DNA of 64,000 nt from Frankia sp. AiPa1 (GTDB lineage Bacteria; Actinomycetota; Actinomycetes; Frankiales; Frankiaceae). A model generated the notes under the pieces. The model was given only the letters and a program-made list of their open reading frames with translations. It was not told the DNA's origin and made no database searches. A program made the translations under genes and the position numbers. The stretch lies in assembly GCF_023243075.1 (NCBI RefSeq), contig NZ_JALKFZ020000142.1, positions 94,366 through 158,365 of the forward strand, in the 5' to 3' direction. Every line of letters begins with the position of its first letter. Positions within the stretch are counted from its first letter, which is position 1. Below, piece after piece: positions 7,237-17,276 of this stretch.

Positions 7237-10020
7237 TCAGGGCCGCGCGATCGTCGAGATCGTGCCGTTCGGGTCGATCCGGCGGACCCGGTCGTTGCCG
7301 TTGTCGGCGACGTAGATATTGCCGCTGCCGTCGATGGCGATGGAGCTCGGATTCTCGAACTGAGCCGCGGTGGCCGGTCCGCCGTCGCCGGAGAGGCCCT
7401 TGGTGCCGGTGCCGGCGATCGTGGTGATGATCCCGTTGGGGTCGATTCGGCGGACCCGGTTGTTGTTGTAGTCGGCCAGGTAGAACGTCTTACCGTCGAC
7501 TCCGAGCGTCAGTGATGGCACGTTCAGCTTCGCGGCCGTGGCCGGGCCGCCGTCCCCCGAGTAACCCTTCTGCCCGGTGCCGGCGATCGTGGTGATGATG
7601 CCGTTCGGTGTGATTTTCTGGATGGTGCTGCTGCCGAGGTCGGCGAAGTACACCGTGCCGTCCGACGTCACGGCGAGGTCGTTCGGGCCATCGATCCGGG
7701 CGGCGGTGGCCTGGCCGCCCGCGCCGGTGTAGCCGGCGGTCCCGGTGCCGGCATAGGTCGTGATGATCCCGTTCGGGTCGACCTTGCGGATCCGGTGGTT
7801 CTCATAGTCGGAGAGGAAGAGGCTGCCGTCGGGACCGACGGCGATCTTCTCGGTGCTGTTGATCTGCGCGGCGGTGGCCGGGCCGCCGTCCCCGCCGAAG
7901 CCGGCGGTTCCGGTGCCGACGACCGTGGTGATGACCCCGGCGGGGTTGACCTTGCGGATGCGGTTGTTCTTCGCGTCCCCGATGTAGAGGTCGCCGGCCT
8001 TGTCGCGGACGGTCGAGCCCGGGCCGTCCAGCTGCGCGGACGCCGCGGGGCCGCCGTCCCCGCTGAAGCCGCCGGAGCCGGTGCCCGCATAGTCACTCGA
8101 GGTTCCGGCCGGCGTGATCCGCTGGACGCGGTCGGTCGCGAGGCTGGACACCAGCAGCGAACCGTCCTGGTCGAGGTACAGGCTGTACGGACTCAGGCCC
8201 TGCACGGTCAGCGCCGCGCCCCGGTAGCCGGTGGCGGTGATGCGAGTGGTGGTCGTCCCTCGGTCATCCCCGCCGGAGTTCGCCACCGCCAGCACGATGC
8301 CGACGGTGACGGCGACCACGAGGACGAACGCCACCGCCGCGATGATCCACGGAAGCCTGGACCGTCCGCCAGGAGCGCCCGACGGGGGACGGTGCGATGC
8401 GGGCCCTATCGGGCCGGGCCGAAACGGTCCGGCGGCGGCCTGCCCGGGAACGCTGGGCAGCGGCTGGGCGGGCGGCGTGCGTGACCCGGCGACGGGCGGC
8501 TGCGGGGTGTTGACGGGTGGGAATCCGCCCCATCCGGCAGGCTGGCCGGGGCCGCCCGCCCGGGTGGTCGGTGCCTGGGTGAACCGGCTGTCGTCGGCCC
8601 CGGGTGGTCCCGGCGGACGCCCCGCGAAGCCGCCCGCCGGCGGATATCCACCCGCCGGGGGGCCCTGGGCCGGGCCACTGTGAACCGGGCTGCTTTTAAC
8701 CGGACCGCCCTGGCCAGGCGGCCTCTCGTACGACCGGCCAGGAACAGGCCCCCCGGCAACCGGCAGGCCCGGCCCACCAGGGCGACCCTGCCCCCCTGGT
8801 TCCCCGGCCCGGTTCGACCCGCCAGGCCCAACCGGCCCGCCAGGTCCACTCGGCCCGACCCGCCCGCCAGGTCCGCCAGGCACGCTCTGCCCGACCCGCC
8901 CGCCAGGCACGCTCGGCCCGCCAGGTCCGCTCGGCCTGCTCTGACCACCCGGTCCCGCGGGACCGCTCTGGCCGCCGGAATAGCCCGATGCCGGCGCGCC
9001 GCCGGAGTAGCCGGGGCCGAGGGGGCCTGGCCGTGGCCCCGCCCCGGAAAGCGGGCCCGATCCGGGAACCGGAAGGGGACCCGGGACCCGACCCGGACCT
9101 GGCGTGGCCGGACGCGGAGTGGTGGAGCCGCCGAGCGCGGCCTCGCGGATCTCGTCCTCCACCCGGACCTTGACGTCGGAGCGGGACAGCCAGTTCGGGC
9201 CGAAGGCGCGGGCACCGGCGCGGGCGAGCTCGAGGGCGAAGTCGGAGGCGTCGCCGAACCGAGCGGTCGGATCCTTGGCCAGCGCCCGCATGATCACCAT
9301 CGAGACCGGCGGCGGAACCATGGTCAGCGGCTCGGGATTGATGGTCAGGTGATGGTGGGTGAGTGGCTGCACCGCCATCTGCCGGCCGAACAGCGGCCGA
9401 CCGGCGAACATCTCATACAGCACCCCGGCCAGGGCATACAGGTCGGTCGACGGGAACAGCCGGACACCCATGATCTGCTCGGGCGCCATGTAGCGCGGGG
9501 TGCCGAGGATGGCGCTCGCGGTCGTCTCCGCGCCGTCGAAGATCTTGGCGATGCCGAAGTCGGTGACCTTGAGCAGCCCGTCCCCGGTAAACATGATGTT
9601 GTCCGGCTTGACGTCACGGTGCAGCACGCCCTGACCGTGCGCGGTGGCCAGCGCCGCGGCGGCGGCGATGCCGATCGAGCAGGTCGTCTCCGGCGAGAGC
9701 GGGCCGGAGCTGATCCGCTGCTTGAGCGTGCCGCCGGAGAGCAGCTCCATGACCAGCAGGCAGGTGCCCTCGTGCTCGACGTAGTCGTGGATGCGGACGA
9801 TGTGCGGATGGTCGAGTTCGGCCAGCACCCGGGCCTCGGACAGGAAGCGGGCTCGCAGGTCGGCGTCGTCGGAGGTGTCCAGCAGGATCTTGATCGCGAC
9901 CTTGCGCCCGATGAGACGGTGCTGGCCGGCCAGTACCAGGCCGTAGCCACCTCGGCCGAGGTCGCCCTCCACCGAGTAACCCGGAAGCGCCGCCTCCACC
10001 AGTGATCTGTCAATCAGCAA
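7237..10020 (-). CDS. Receptor Ser/Thr protein kinase with extracellular NHL repeats (PknD-like)
   Basis: About 927 residues. The kinase domain spans ~14-275: glycine loop GRGGYG, catalytic Lys 44 (VAIK), HRDVKPDN at ~135, DFG at ~154 and an APEQ segment after the activation loop. A ~280-residue Gly/Pro linker with many GGP/GPSGPGG units follows. One membrane helix lies at ~558-580 (IIAAVAFVLVVAVTVGIVLA). The outer part has about six NHL repeats, each with a GDGGPATAAQ-type turn and a VRRIDPNGIITTIAGTG-type strand, forming a beta-propeller as in mycobacterial PknD. It probably senses an extracellular ligand or wall component. The start is a TTG at 10020; an in-frame GTG at 9999 is possible. 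Confidence 0.9.
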   Translation of the reverse strand: MLIDRSLVEAALPGYSVEGDLGRGGYGLVLAGQHRLIGRKVAIKILLDTSDDADLRARFLSEARVLAELDHPHIVRIHDYVEHEGTCLLVMELLSGGTLKQRISSGPLSPETTCSIGIAAAAALATAHGQGVLHRDVKPDNIMFTGDGLLKVTDFGIAKIFDGAETTASAILGTPRYMAPEQIMGVRLFPSTDLYALAGVLYEMFAGRPLFGRQMAVQPLTHHHLTINPEPLTMVPPPVSMVIMRALAKDPTARFGDASDFALELARAGARAFGPNWLSRSDVKVRVEDEIREAALGGSTTPRPATPGPGRVPGPLPVPGSGPLSGAGPRPGPLGPGYSGGAPASGYSGGQSGPAGPGGQSRPSGPGGPSVPGGRVGQSVPGGPGGRVGPSGPGGPVGPGGSNRAGEPGGQGRPGGPGLPVAGGPVPGRSYERPPGQGGPVKSSPVHSGPAQGPPAGGYPPAGGFAGRPPGPPGADDSRFTQAPTTRAGGPGQPAGWGGFPPVNTPQPPVAGSRTPPAQPLPSVPGQAAAGPFRPGPIGPASHRPPSGAPGGRSRLPWIIAAVAFVLVVAVTVGIVLAVANSGGDDRGTTTTRITATGYRGAALTVQGLSPYSLYLDQDGSLLVSSLATDRVQRITPAGTSSDYAGTGSGGFSGDGGPAASAQLDGPGSTVRDKAGDLYIGDAKNNRIRKVNPAGVITTVVGTGTAGFGGDGGPATAAQINSTEKIAVGPDGSLFLSDYENHRIRKVDPNGIITTYAGTGTAGYTGAGGQATAARIDGPNDLAVTSDGTVYFADLGSSTIQKITPNGIITTIAGTGQKGYSGDGGPATAAKLNVPSLTLGVDGKTFYLADYNNNRVRRIDPNGIITTIAGTGTKGLSGDGGPATAAQFENPSSIAIDGSGNIYVADNGNDRVRRIDPNGTISTIARP

Positions 10021-10373
10021 GGTTCAGATCCGTCCGCTAACGAGGTCGGGCACGCCACCGCACCGCCGCTCCTGACCCGGCCGCATCATCATGGCTGTTG
10101 CTCGACGCCTTGGGAGCCAGCCTGCGCCCAGCCTGCAATGACACGTTCGCCGGTTTCAGGGCGATCCTACGACCTCGACCTTCCCATTCCACCGGGCGTC
10201 CGGGACCGTCCCGCCGCGTCGGATCGGCGACATCCCCGGCGAGATCGTCATGCTGACCGGTGGTCGACGAGTGTCGTCTCCGCCACGCACGGCACGACTC
10301 GCCATGACCGCGATGGACTGCTGGGGTGGGTACGGCGACACGTGATGAAGGCTCCAGGCAAAGCAACCGAGAC

Positions 10374-10441
10374 GCAGTGCCGACCGAGACGCAGTGCCGA
10401 CCGAGACGCAGTGCCCATCGAGTAGCAGTGCCCACCGAGAT
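10374..10441. repeat. Four 17-bp tandem repeats upstream of pgi
   Basis: Units start at 10374, 10391, 10408 and 10425. The first two are identical (GCAGTGCCGACCGAGAC); the third and fourth differ at several bases but keep GCAGTGCC and CGAG. They end 32 bp before the pgi ATG and occupy most of its leader. The rest of the gap, 10021-10373, shows no gene. Confidence 0.85.
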
Positions 10442-10473
10442 GTAGGCGCAACCGAGGAAGGGTGTTCCACGAC

Positions 10474-12165
10474 ATGTCGACAAGCGAGCCCACCGGCCAG
10501 GGCGGCCAGCCGAACGCCGAGGCGGCTGACAGCCAGCTGGACATCACCGCGACGGCGCAATGGGCGGACCTGGCGGCGCATCACGCCGAGGTGTCCTCCG
10601 CGACGCTGCGGGACCTGTTCGACGGCGATCCCAAGCGCGGGGAGACGTTCACGGCGGAGGCGGACGGCCTCTATCTGGACTACTCGAAGAACCTGCTGAC
10701 CGAGCGCACGCTGGAGCTGCTGGTCGCGCTGGCCGACCGGGCGGGCCTCGCCGGGCGGATCGACGCCATGTTCGCCGGCGAGCGCATCAACATCACCGAG
10801 AACCGGCCGGTGCTGCACGTCGCACTGCGCGCCGGGCGGGACGCCCGCATCGAGGTCGACGGCGAGAACGTGGTGCCGCGGGTCCACGAGGTGCTGGACC
10901 GGATGGGTGACTTCGCCGACCGGGTCCGCTCCGGGGCATGGCGCGGCGCCACCGGTGAGCGGATCCGGACCGTCGTCAACATCGGCATCGGCGGCTCGGA
11001 TCTCGGCCCGGCGATGGCCTATGGCGCCCTGCGTGATTACGCCGACCGGGCGATCGAATGCCGTTTTGTCAGCAACGTCGACCCGACCGACATCTGGGAG
11101 GCGACCACCGATCTCGACCCGGCGACGACGCTGTTCATCGTCGCGTCGAAGACATTCACCACCCTGGAGACGATCGCGAACGCCCGCGCGGCTCGCGCCT
11201 GGCTGACCGGCCAGCTCGGGGAGGAGGCCGTCTCCCGCCATTTCGTTGCGGTGTCAACAAATGCGGAGAAGGTCGCCGAGTTCGGCATCGACACCGCGAA
11301 CATGTTCGGATTCTGGGACTGGGTGGGCGGGCGCTACTCGGTCGATTCCGCGATCGGCCTGTCGTTGATGATCTCGATCGGGCCGGACGGCTTCCGTTCC
11401 TTCCTCGACGGGTTCGCGGTGATGGACGCCCACTTCCGCAGCGCGCCGTTCGAACGGAACCTGCCCGTGCTCCTCGCCCTGATCGGCATCTGGTACCGGG
11501 ACTTCCTCGGCTATTCCACCCACGCCGTGCTGCCCTACAGCCAGTACCTCGACCGCTTCGCCGCCTATCTGCAGCAGCTCGACATGGAGAGCAACGGCAA
11601 GCGGGTTGACCTGGCCGGACGGCCCGTGCGCACCCGCACCGGCCCGGTCGTGTGGGGCACGCCGGGCACGAATGGCCAGCACGCCTACTACCAGCTGCTG
11701 CACCAGGGCACGACCGTCGTCCCGGCGGACTTCATCGGCTTCGTGACGCCGAACCATCCCGGCGTCGGCCCCGCGGACGGCCCGGACCAGCATGCCCTGC
11801 TGCTGGCGAACTTCCTCGCCCAGACCGAGGCGCTGGCCTTCGGCAAGCCCGCCGAGGCGGTCGCGGCCGAGGGCGTCGCGGACTGGCTGGTCCCGCACCG
11901 GACCTTCCCCGGCAACCGGCCGACCAACACGCTGCTCGTCCCGCGGCTGACCCCGTTCACCCTGGGCCAGCTCATCGCGCTGTATGAGCACAAGGTGTTC
12001 ACTCAGGGGACCATCTGGGGCATCAACAGCTTTGACCAGTGGGGCGTCGAGCTCGGCAAGGTCCTTGCCGGCCGGATCGTGCCCGAGCTCACCGCGGCGG
12101 CCGAGCCCCCCCTGCGCCACGACAGCTCGACCAACGCCCTCATCCGACGGCTGCGCCAGGGCTGA
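10474..12165 (+). CDS. pgi: Glucose-6-phosphate isomerase
   Basis: About 563 residues, the normal length for the large bacterial form. It interconverts glucose-6-phosphate and fructose-6-phosphate in glycolysis and gluconeogenesis. The family signatures are present: [16 protein letters not shown], the phosphate-binding SKTFTTLET, the catalytic-site text NGKRVD and [20 protein letters not shown], and the C-terminal [13 protein letters not shown] with its conserved Lys. ATG 10474 is preferred; a GTG at 10462 lies directly against the purine-rich GAGGAAGG and would leave no spacing. It stands alone on its strand, behind a repeat-filled leader. Confidence 0.97.
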   Translation: MSTSEPTGQGGQPNAEAADSQLDITATAQWADLAAHHAEVSSATLRDLFDGDPKRGETFTAEADGLYLDYSKNLLTERTLELLVALADRAGLAGRIDAMFAGERINITENRPVLHVALRAGRDARIEVDGENVVPRVHEVLDRMGDFADRVRSGAWRGATGERIRTVVNIGIGGSDLGPAMAYGALRDYADRAIECRFVSNVDPTDIWEATTDLDPATTLFIVASKTFTTLETIANARAARAWLTGQLGEEAVSRHFVAVSTNAEKVAEFGIDTANMFGFWDWVGGRYSVDSAIGLSLMISIGPDGFRSFLDGFAVMDAHFRSAPFERNLPVLLALIGIWYRDFLGYSTHAVLPYSQYLDRFAAYLQQLDMESNGKRVDLAGRPVRTRTGPVVWGTPGTNGQHAYYQLLHQGTTVVPADFIGFVTPNHPGVGPADGPDQHALLLANFLAQTEALAFGKPAEAVAAEGVADWLVPHRTFPGNRPTNTLLVPRLTPFTLGQLIALYEHKVFTQGTIWGINSFDQWGVELGKVLAGRIVPELTAAAEPPLRHDSSTNALIRRLRQG

Positions 12166-12309
12166 GTTAATCCTGCACAACCACACCACTACCTCGCACG
12201 GCCACCGTTATCTGGCACCCGCGCTGCCCCACCCTCCGTCGCATGTTACTCTCCGTAAACAACTTGGGGTTCTTGGTTGCGCATGGTAGCGAGAGCTGTG
12301 GGGGGCGGG

Positions 12310-12636
12310 ATGCGGGTCGTTGACGCCGGAGCCCTGACCATGTCCGTGCAGCGTTCCGGGGAGGATGTGCGCATCGAGCTTGTCGGTCAGCTCGACACCG
12401 CCGGCCGCCTGCGGTTCCGGGAGCAGATCGGCGAGCTGCTCGGCCGCGGGGGCGGGACGGTGACGGTGGATGTCGCCGGTCTCGACGCGATCGATATCCC
12501 CGGGCTCGCCGCCCTGTTGCGGGCCGACCTGCTGCTCCGCCGGGTTCACGCCGAGTTGCGGATCAGCTCGGCGACGCCGGCGATGCGCGCCCTGCTGCAC
12601 GACACCGGCCTCGAGGGACGCCTGCGCGTCGGCTGA
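12310..12636 (+). CDS. STAS-domain protein (anti-sigma antagonist-like)
   Basis: About 108 residues, almost all one STAS fold: VRIELVGQLDTAGRLRFREQ, then TVTVDVAGLDAIDIPGLAAL, then LLRRVHAELRISSATPAMRALL. STAS proteins bind anti-sigma factors or act in NTP-sensing partner switches. The position where SpoIIAA-type proteins carry a phosphorylated Ser reads DAIDIPGLAAL, with Ile-Pro instead of Ser, so phospho-regulation of the usual kind is doubtful. No anti-sigma kinase lies nearby. The start is uncertain: ATG 12283, ATG 12310 (after GGGGGGCGGG) and ATG 12340 (GGAG 8 nt upstream) are all in frame. Confidence 0.75.
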   Translation: MRVVDAGALTMSVQRSGEDVRIELVGQLDTAGRLRFREQIGELLGRGGGTVTVDVAGLDAIDIPGLAALLRADLLLRRVHAELRISSATPAMRALLHDTGLEGRLRVG

Positions 12637-12652
12637 CGCTGATGCCCGGACG

Positions 12653-13129
12653 TCACCGGGGGCCCTTCCATGTGGTACCGCCCAATGCGGTGCCGGTAAG
12701 CGTGGCGCCGATCAGGGTGGAGTCGGGCGGGGTGCGTGTCGCCGCGGCCATGGTCGCCCCGACTGTAACTCTCGGTAGCGAAAGGCTGGGCGGGGTCGGC
12801 GGCGCCGGGTCGAGTGGGAAGGGGCCCGCAAGTGCCGGTCGCGGAGGTCGTACGCGCTGCGGCAGGGGCGCCGGGGTGAGCGCGCCGGCCGGATCCGGGG
12901 CCGTGGCGGGGTCGCCCATGCCGTTCGCATCCGGGCCGTTCGCATCCGGGCGCTCGGCGCCCGAAGCCACAGTGGCCAGGGAAACAGTGGCCAGGGAAGC
13001 GGCATGGGGGGGCACGGCAGACCGCGGACCGGTCAGGCGGCGCTCCACTCTGCCCATCATCAGCAGGCCTGCCATGATGATCAAGGGAAATCCGAGCGCG
13101 AGCAACAGGACAGGTGGAGTGAGACTCAC
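12653..13129 (-). CDS. Small membrane protein with Pro/Ala-rich tail, unknown function
   Basis: From the GTG at 13129 the protein has about 158 residues. It begins with one strong membrane helix (SLTPPVLLLALGFPLIIMAG then LLMMGRVERRL) and ends in a low-complexity Pro/Ala/Thr-rich tail. Small proteins of the form helix plus GRVERxL are common in actinobacteria and have no known role to me. An in-frame start at 13201 would put 24 extra residues before the helix, which seems less likely. It converges on the STAS gene, with 16 bp between stops. Confidence 0.5.
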   Translation of the reverse strand: MSLTPPVLLLALGFPLIIMAGLLMMGRVERRLTGPRSAVPPHAASLATVSLATVASGAERPDANGPDANGMGDPATAPDPAGALTPAPLPQRVRPPRPALAGPFPLDPAPPTPPSLSLPRVTVGATMAAATRTPPDSTLIGATLTGTALGGTTWKGPR

Positions 13130-13427
13130 CGCGGGAACCCCCAGGCCGGCTTGCGGATGCGGAACGGCGCCGCCAGCGCCGAGATAGGCCTTCCCCGGCA
13201 CGACGGCGAGTCACCTCCGTGGCGGATTCTCACCCGGACCGGGTCGTCGCCGGGCGCGTCCGGCCCAGCGGATCGTCCGCACGCACTGCGTCGATCACCA
13301 GCCGTGTCCAGCCTCACGGGCTATAACACACCGTGCCCGGGCCACCATTCGGGCGAGGGAAGCGTCACCGTTATGGCAATCCCCGTCGCTGTCCCGCTGG
13401 GCGGATCGCTCGTACGCTTCGGAGAAT

Positions 13428-13757
13428 ATGTCTGTGCGGCCTGTACCGATGCCCACCTACCGCGGCCATCCACATGTGGCCGACGTTGATCTGCTGGCGC
13501 GCATCCAACTGCTCGTCGAGCAGATGGACTACGCCCTGGCCGAGATCGCACTGCGGCGAGCGGCCTACTGGCGCGTCTGTGAGGAGGAGGCCGACTGGCA
13601 GTGGGCGCCGGGCGGGGTCGAGGGGCTGCGCCGGCCTCCGGTCGCCGAGGCACTCGCGCTGCTGCTCGCCGCGCTGGGCCGGCTGCGGCTCTGGGCCCAG
13701 GAGCTGCACTGGCTCCAGGAACAGGCGCGCCTGCGCGGCCTGCTGGCCGCCGGCTGA
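13428..13757 (+). CDS. Conserved-looking helical protein, unknown function
   Basis: About 109 residues, mostly helical and leucine-rich: DLLARIQLLVEQMDYALAEI, then ALRRAAYWRVCEEEADWQW, then a second helical pair ending LHWLQEQARLRGLLAAG. No signal peptide, Cys pair or known motif is seen. The heptad-like pattern suggests a small helical bundle or a partner-binding protein. The first ~18 residues are Pro-rich, so ATG or GTG starts a few codons later are possible. The stop lies 35 bp from the stop of the cyclase gene on the other strand. Confidence 0.6.
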   Translation: MSVRPVPMPTYRGHPHVADVDLLARIQLLVEQMDYALAEIALRRAAYWRVCEEEADWQWAPGGVEGLRRPPVAEALALLLAALGRLRLWAQELHWLQEQARLRGLLAAG

Positions 13758-13791
13758 CGGGGATGGCTGGCGACCGCGGCCGGTCGGGCGG

Positions 13792-16700
13792 TCAGCTGGC
13801 AGGCAGGGCGGGGCGCTGGTCGAGGGTGTCGAACAGGCGGCGGCTCAGGTTCGCCGCAGCCACGTTGCCCCGGCCCAGGTAGCGGCCGATCCCGGCCTCC
13901 ATGCTTTCGGCGGCATCATCCTTGCGCTTGGCCCGGTACAGCACCTCGGCCCGGCACAGCAGGGCGTGTGCCTGGCCGTCGACGTCGTCGGTGCGCGCGG
14001 ACAGGTCGACAGCGGTGTCGGCGAAGCGCAGCGCCTCGGCGTCCCGGCCGCGCAGCGACAGCAGCCGGGCATGCACCCCGCACCAGCCGGCCTGCGCGGG
14101 CAGCTGGTCAGCGGCGGCGGCATCCCGGCAGCGGGTGACGTACTTGCCGGCGTCGTCGACCTTGCCGAGCCGGACCAGCACGTCGGCAAGAGCCGCGGCG
14201 CGATTGGCGAGCATGGCCCGCTCGCCCATCCGGGACAGTGCCCGGCAGCTGCGCCGCAGCTCACGCTCGGCAACAGCGAGATCGTTGGAGAGCAGCGCGA
14301 CCCGCGCGACGACGAATCCGCCGTGATGCGGGTCGACGCGCGGCCCGCGCAGGTCGTGGACGATCTCCTCGGCAGCCTTGAGATGGACCCGGGCATCCTC
14401 GAGGTCGCCGGACATCGCGGCGAGCACGGCGAGTTGGGCGAGCAGCGCCCGGCGCAGGGCCCGGTCGTCGCCGGCGGCGTCGAGGGCCTCGCTGGCCCGG
14501 TTGCGACTCGCGGCGACGGGGCGTGGGCCGAGGCTGGTCAGCAGGGCGAGTTCGCGGCGCAGAGACTGTGCGGCCCGCGGCACTCCGGACTCTTCGGCGT
14601 GGCGCACCGCGTTCTCCATCGCCCGCTCGGCGGCGTCGAACTGGCCGGCGGCGAAGTAGGCGCTGGACTGGCTGCGGCAGGCCAGCGCCGCGCCCACATC
14701 GTCACCGGAACGGACGAACATCGCCAGCGACGAGGCCGACTCGGCGACGGTGGTGGCGACCAGGCCCTCCGGATCCGTGGCGAACAGCACCCGCAGATGG
14801 GCGAGCCGGGCGTGGGCGCGCAGCCCGTCCTCGCCGGCGCGACGCGCACGCTCGGTGACCTGGCGCAGGATGCGCTCGGCGTCGGAGTGCCGGGTGAAGG
14901 AGAACAGCGCCCAGCCGAGGTCGATCTCGGCCCGCAGCCGCAGCGGGTCGGTCTCGGGCAGCAGGGTGATCGCCCGTTTGAGCAGCTGGGCAGCGCCGGC
15001 CTCGTCGCCCTGACGGACCCGGTCGGCGGCCTCGATCAGACAGGTCGCCGCCGCCCGGCCGAGCTCGATGGTCTCCGTTGCGCGCAGGCCGATCTCCATC
15101 CGAAACCGGTAGGCCTGCTCCAGGTGGTAGCCGACCAACTCGTCGTGCTCACCCGGGCCACCGACCAGGCGGGCCTGCAGCCATTCGGCGAACTGCTGGT
15201 GCAGCTCGGCCCGGCGGCGTTTCGAGGTGGACTCGTAGGCGCAGTCGCGCAGCAGCACGTGCAGGAACCGGAAGGCCTCCACCCCGGGCAGGTCGGAGCG
15301 GTCGGGATGGACGAGCTCCTTGCGGACCAGGCTCAGGCAGTGCGCGCCGACCATCGACCGTTCGGCCGGATCGGACAGCTCGATGACGGCGTCGAGGTAG
15401 AACCGCTCGCCGGCCACCGCGGCCCGTTCGAGTACCCGGCGTTCAGCCGGGTCGAGCCGGTCCAGGCGGGCGGCGAGCAGCGAGGAGATCGTTGGTGGCA
15501 CGGTGACACCCCGCAGGCTGCCGGTGGCGATCCAGCGGCTACCCTCCCGGCGCAGCAGCCCGTCGTCGACAAGGGCGGCGACCATCTGTTCCACGAACAA
15601 CGGGTTGCCCGCCGCCGAGGTGGTGATCCGGTTGACCAGAGCCGGGTCGAGGTCATCCGAGCCCATCAGGGAGCGGATCAGGCGCTGGCAGCGGGCCTCG
15701 GTCAGCGGCGCGAGCAGCATCGAGGTGGCGTTGAACTTGCCGCCGCCCCAGTCGCGGCGGTCCTCCAGCAGCTCCTGGCGGGTCAGGCACAGCAGCATGA
15801 TCGGGGCGTCCCGGGACCAGTCGGCGATGTTCTCGATCAGGTCGAGCAGCGTCGGCTCGGCCCAGTGCACGTCGTCGAACCACAACACCAGCGGATGGCG
15901 CACGGCCAGGGCCCGGAAGAACGAACGCACCGCCCAGAAGCTCTCCTGCGGCCCGGCCTCGGCGCCGCCGAGGCCGACCAGCGGCGCGAGGGCGTCGACG
16001 ATCTCGGCGGCCTGGTCGACGCCGTCGAGCAGCTCACGCAGCCGGCGTCGGCCGTCCGGCGCGCTCTCGTCGGCGGACAGGCCGGTGGCCTGGCGCACCA
16101 TCTCCATCAGCGGCCAGTAGGCGATGCCCTCGCCGTAGGACAGACAGCGCCCGGTGAGCACGGTGGCGCGGGGCGCCAGGGACGCGCAGAACTCCCCGAC
16201 CATCCGGGACTTGCCGATGCCGGCCGAGCCGAGCACGGTGAACAGATGGCAGGTGCGTTCCTCGACGACCGCCTCGAAGGCGTCCTGCAGCCGTCGGCGT
16301 TCCCGGTTGCGCCCGATGACCGGGGCGGTGAAACCGAGTGCCGCCGCGCGGGCCCCGGGGCCGGCTGTCGGGTCGACCAGGCCGGTCAGCCGATGCACCC
16401 GCAGTGGCTCGCGCTTGCCCTGCACGACCAGCGGGTCCAGGGGGCTGACCGTCACACTGTGCCGGATGTACCGGTAGGTGGAGTTGCCGATCAGGATCTC
16501 GTCGGGCGGGGCGGCGTCCTCCAGCCGGGAGGCGACGTTCACCGCGTCTCCGGTGACGCCGCCGCCGGCGACGGTCACCTCGCCGGTGTTGATTCCAATC
16601 CGCACCCGCAGCCGCAGGCCCCAGCGTTGCTGCAGATCCGCGTTGAGGGCCTCCATCGCGGCTCGGATGTCGAGCGCCGAGCGGACGGCGCGCAACGCGT

Positions 16701-17001
16701 CATCCTCGTGCAGGACGGGGATGCCGAACACGGCGAACACCGCGTCGCCGATGAACTTCTCCACTGCGCCACCGTGAGTGTTGATAACCTCGCGGACGGT
16801 GGTGAAGAACTGCCACATCACCTGTTGGAGCGGTTCAGAGTCGATCTTCTCGCCGATGTCGGTCGAACGGGCGATGTCGACGAACATGATCGTTACGGTC
16901 TTGCGCGCACCGCTGCCGGCAACGGGCAGGGGGTTGCCACACTCGGAGCAGAAGCGCGCCCGCTCCGGGTTCTCCTCCGCGCAGGTCGGGCACGGCACCA
17001 T
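13792..17001 (-). CDS. Adenylate/guanylate cyclase fused to AAA ATPase and TPR regulator
   Basis: About 1069 residues from the ATG at 17001. Residues 4-21 form a zinc ribbon (CPTC...CSEC). A class III cyclase domain (~35-200) follows: VTIMFVDIARSTDIGEKID carries the metal-binding Asp, and GDAVFAVFGIPVLHEDDALRAV follows. Next comes an AAA/ATPase with Walker A GSAGIGKS (~260) and Walker B VLWFDDVHW (~376). The rest is long helical TPR-like sequence. This zinc-ribbon, cyclase, ATPase, TPR build is a well-known actinobacterial regulator class, probably coupling a protein signal to cAMP synthesis or to the NTPase switch. An upstream in-frame start at 17409 would add a basic, repeat-like segment and is less credible. 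Confidence 0.88.
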   Translation of the reverse strand: MVPCPTCAEENPERARFCSECGNPLPVAGSGARKTVTIMFVDIARSTDIGEKIDSEPLQQVMWQFFTTVREVINTHGGAVEKFIGDAVFAVFGIPVLHEDDALRAVRSALDIRAAMEALNADLQQRWGLRLRVRIGINTGEVTVAGGGVTGDAVNVASRLEDAAPPDEILIGNSTYRYIRHSVTVSPLDPLVVQGKREPLRVHRLTGLVDPTAGPGARAAALGFTAPVIGRNRERRRLQDAFEAVVEERTCHLFTVLGSAGIGKSRMVGEFCASLAPRATVLTGRCLSYGEGIAYWPLMEMVRQATGLSADESAPDGRRRLRELLDGVDQAAEIVDALAPLVGLGGAEAGPQESFWAVRSFFRALAVRHPLVLWFDDVHWAEPTLLDLIENIADWSRDAPIMLLCLTRQELLEDRRDWGGGKFNATSMLLAPLTEARCQRLIRSLMGSDDLDPALVNRITTSAAGNPLFVEQMVAALVDDGLLRREGSRWIATGSLRGVTVPPTISSLLAARLDRLDPAERRVLERAAVAGERFYLDAVIELSDPAERSMVGAHCLSLVRKELVHPDRSDLPGVEAFRFLHVLLRDCAYESTSKRRRAELHQQFAEWLQARLVGGPGEHDELVGYHLEQAYRFRMEIGLRATETIELGRAAATCLIEAADRVRQGDEAGAAQLLKRAITLLPETDPLRLRAEIDLGWALFSFTRHSDAERILRQVTERARRAGEDGLRAHARLAHLRVLFATDPEGLVATTVAESASSLAMFVRSGDDVGAALACRSQSSAYFAAGQFDAAERAMENAVRHAEESGVPRAAQSLRRELALLTSLGPRPVAASRNRASEALDAAGDDRALRRALLAQLAVLAAMSGDLEDARVHLKAAEEIVHDLRGPRVDPHHGGFVVARVALLSNDLAVAERELRRSCRALSRMGERAMLANRAAALADVLVRLGKVDDAGKYVTRCRDAAAADQLPAQAGWCGVHARLLSLRGRDAEALRFADTAVDLSARTDDVDGQAHALLCRAEVLYRAKRKDDAAESMEAGIGRYLGRGNVAAANLSRRLFDTLDQRPALPAS

Positions 17002-17276
17002 GTGCGGGATGGTAGGCCGATCCCGGCCCGGTGCGGTGGGGGATGCGTCCACCCGACGCGATCCGGGTGACCCGTCCCACACCGATGTCACAATTCGGTC
17101 GGATGGTCGGTGCCGGTCAGACGGCCGGTCGCGCTCGGCCGGCCGGTCGCGCTCGGTCGACCGTGGTGTAGGCGCGGGCAGTGTCGGGCGGCGATCCATG
17201 GCAGGCCGCGTGCGTGGCGTGATGGCAGGGTTCGGTCGGCCGTGGGTACGCCCGCCGGTCGAACGGGATCCCTCGA

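Noticed and set aside
10374..10441. 17-bp repeats as a CRISPR array
   Set aside because: The units are directly adjacent with no spacers.
13333..17070. Open frame of more than 1200 codons on the plus strand opposite the cyclase gene
   Set aside because: It is antisense to a multidomain protein with clear motifs; high GC leaves long open frames on the opposite strand.
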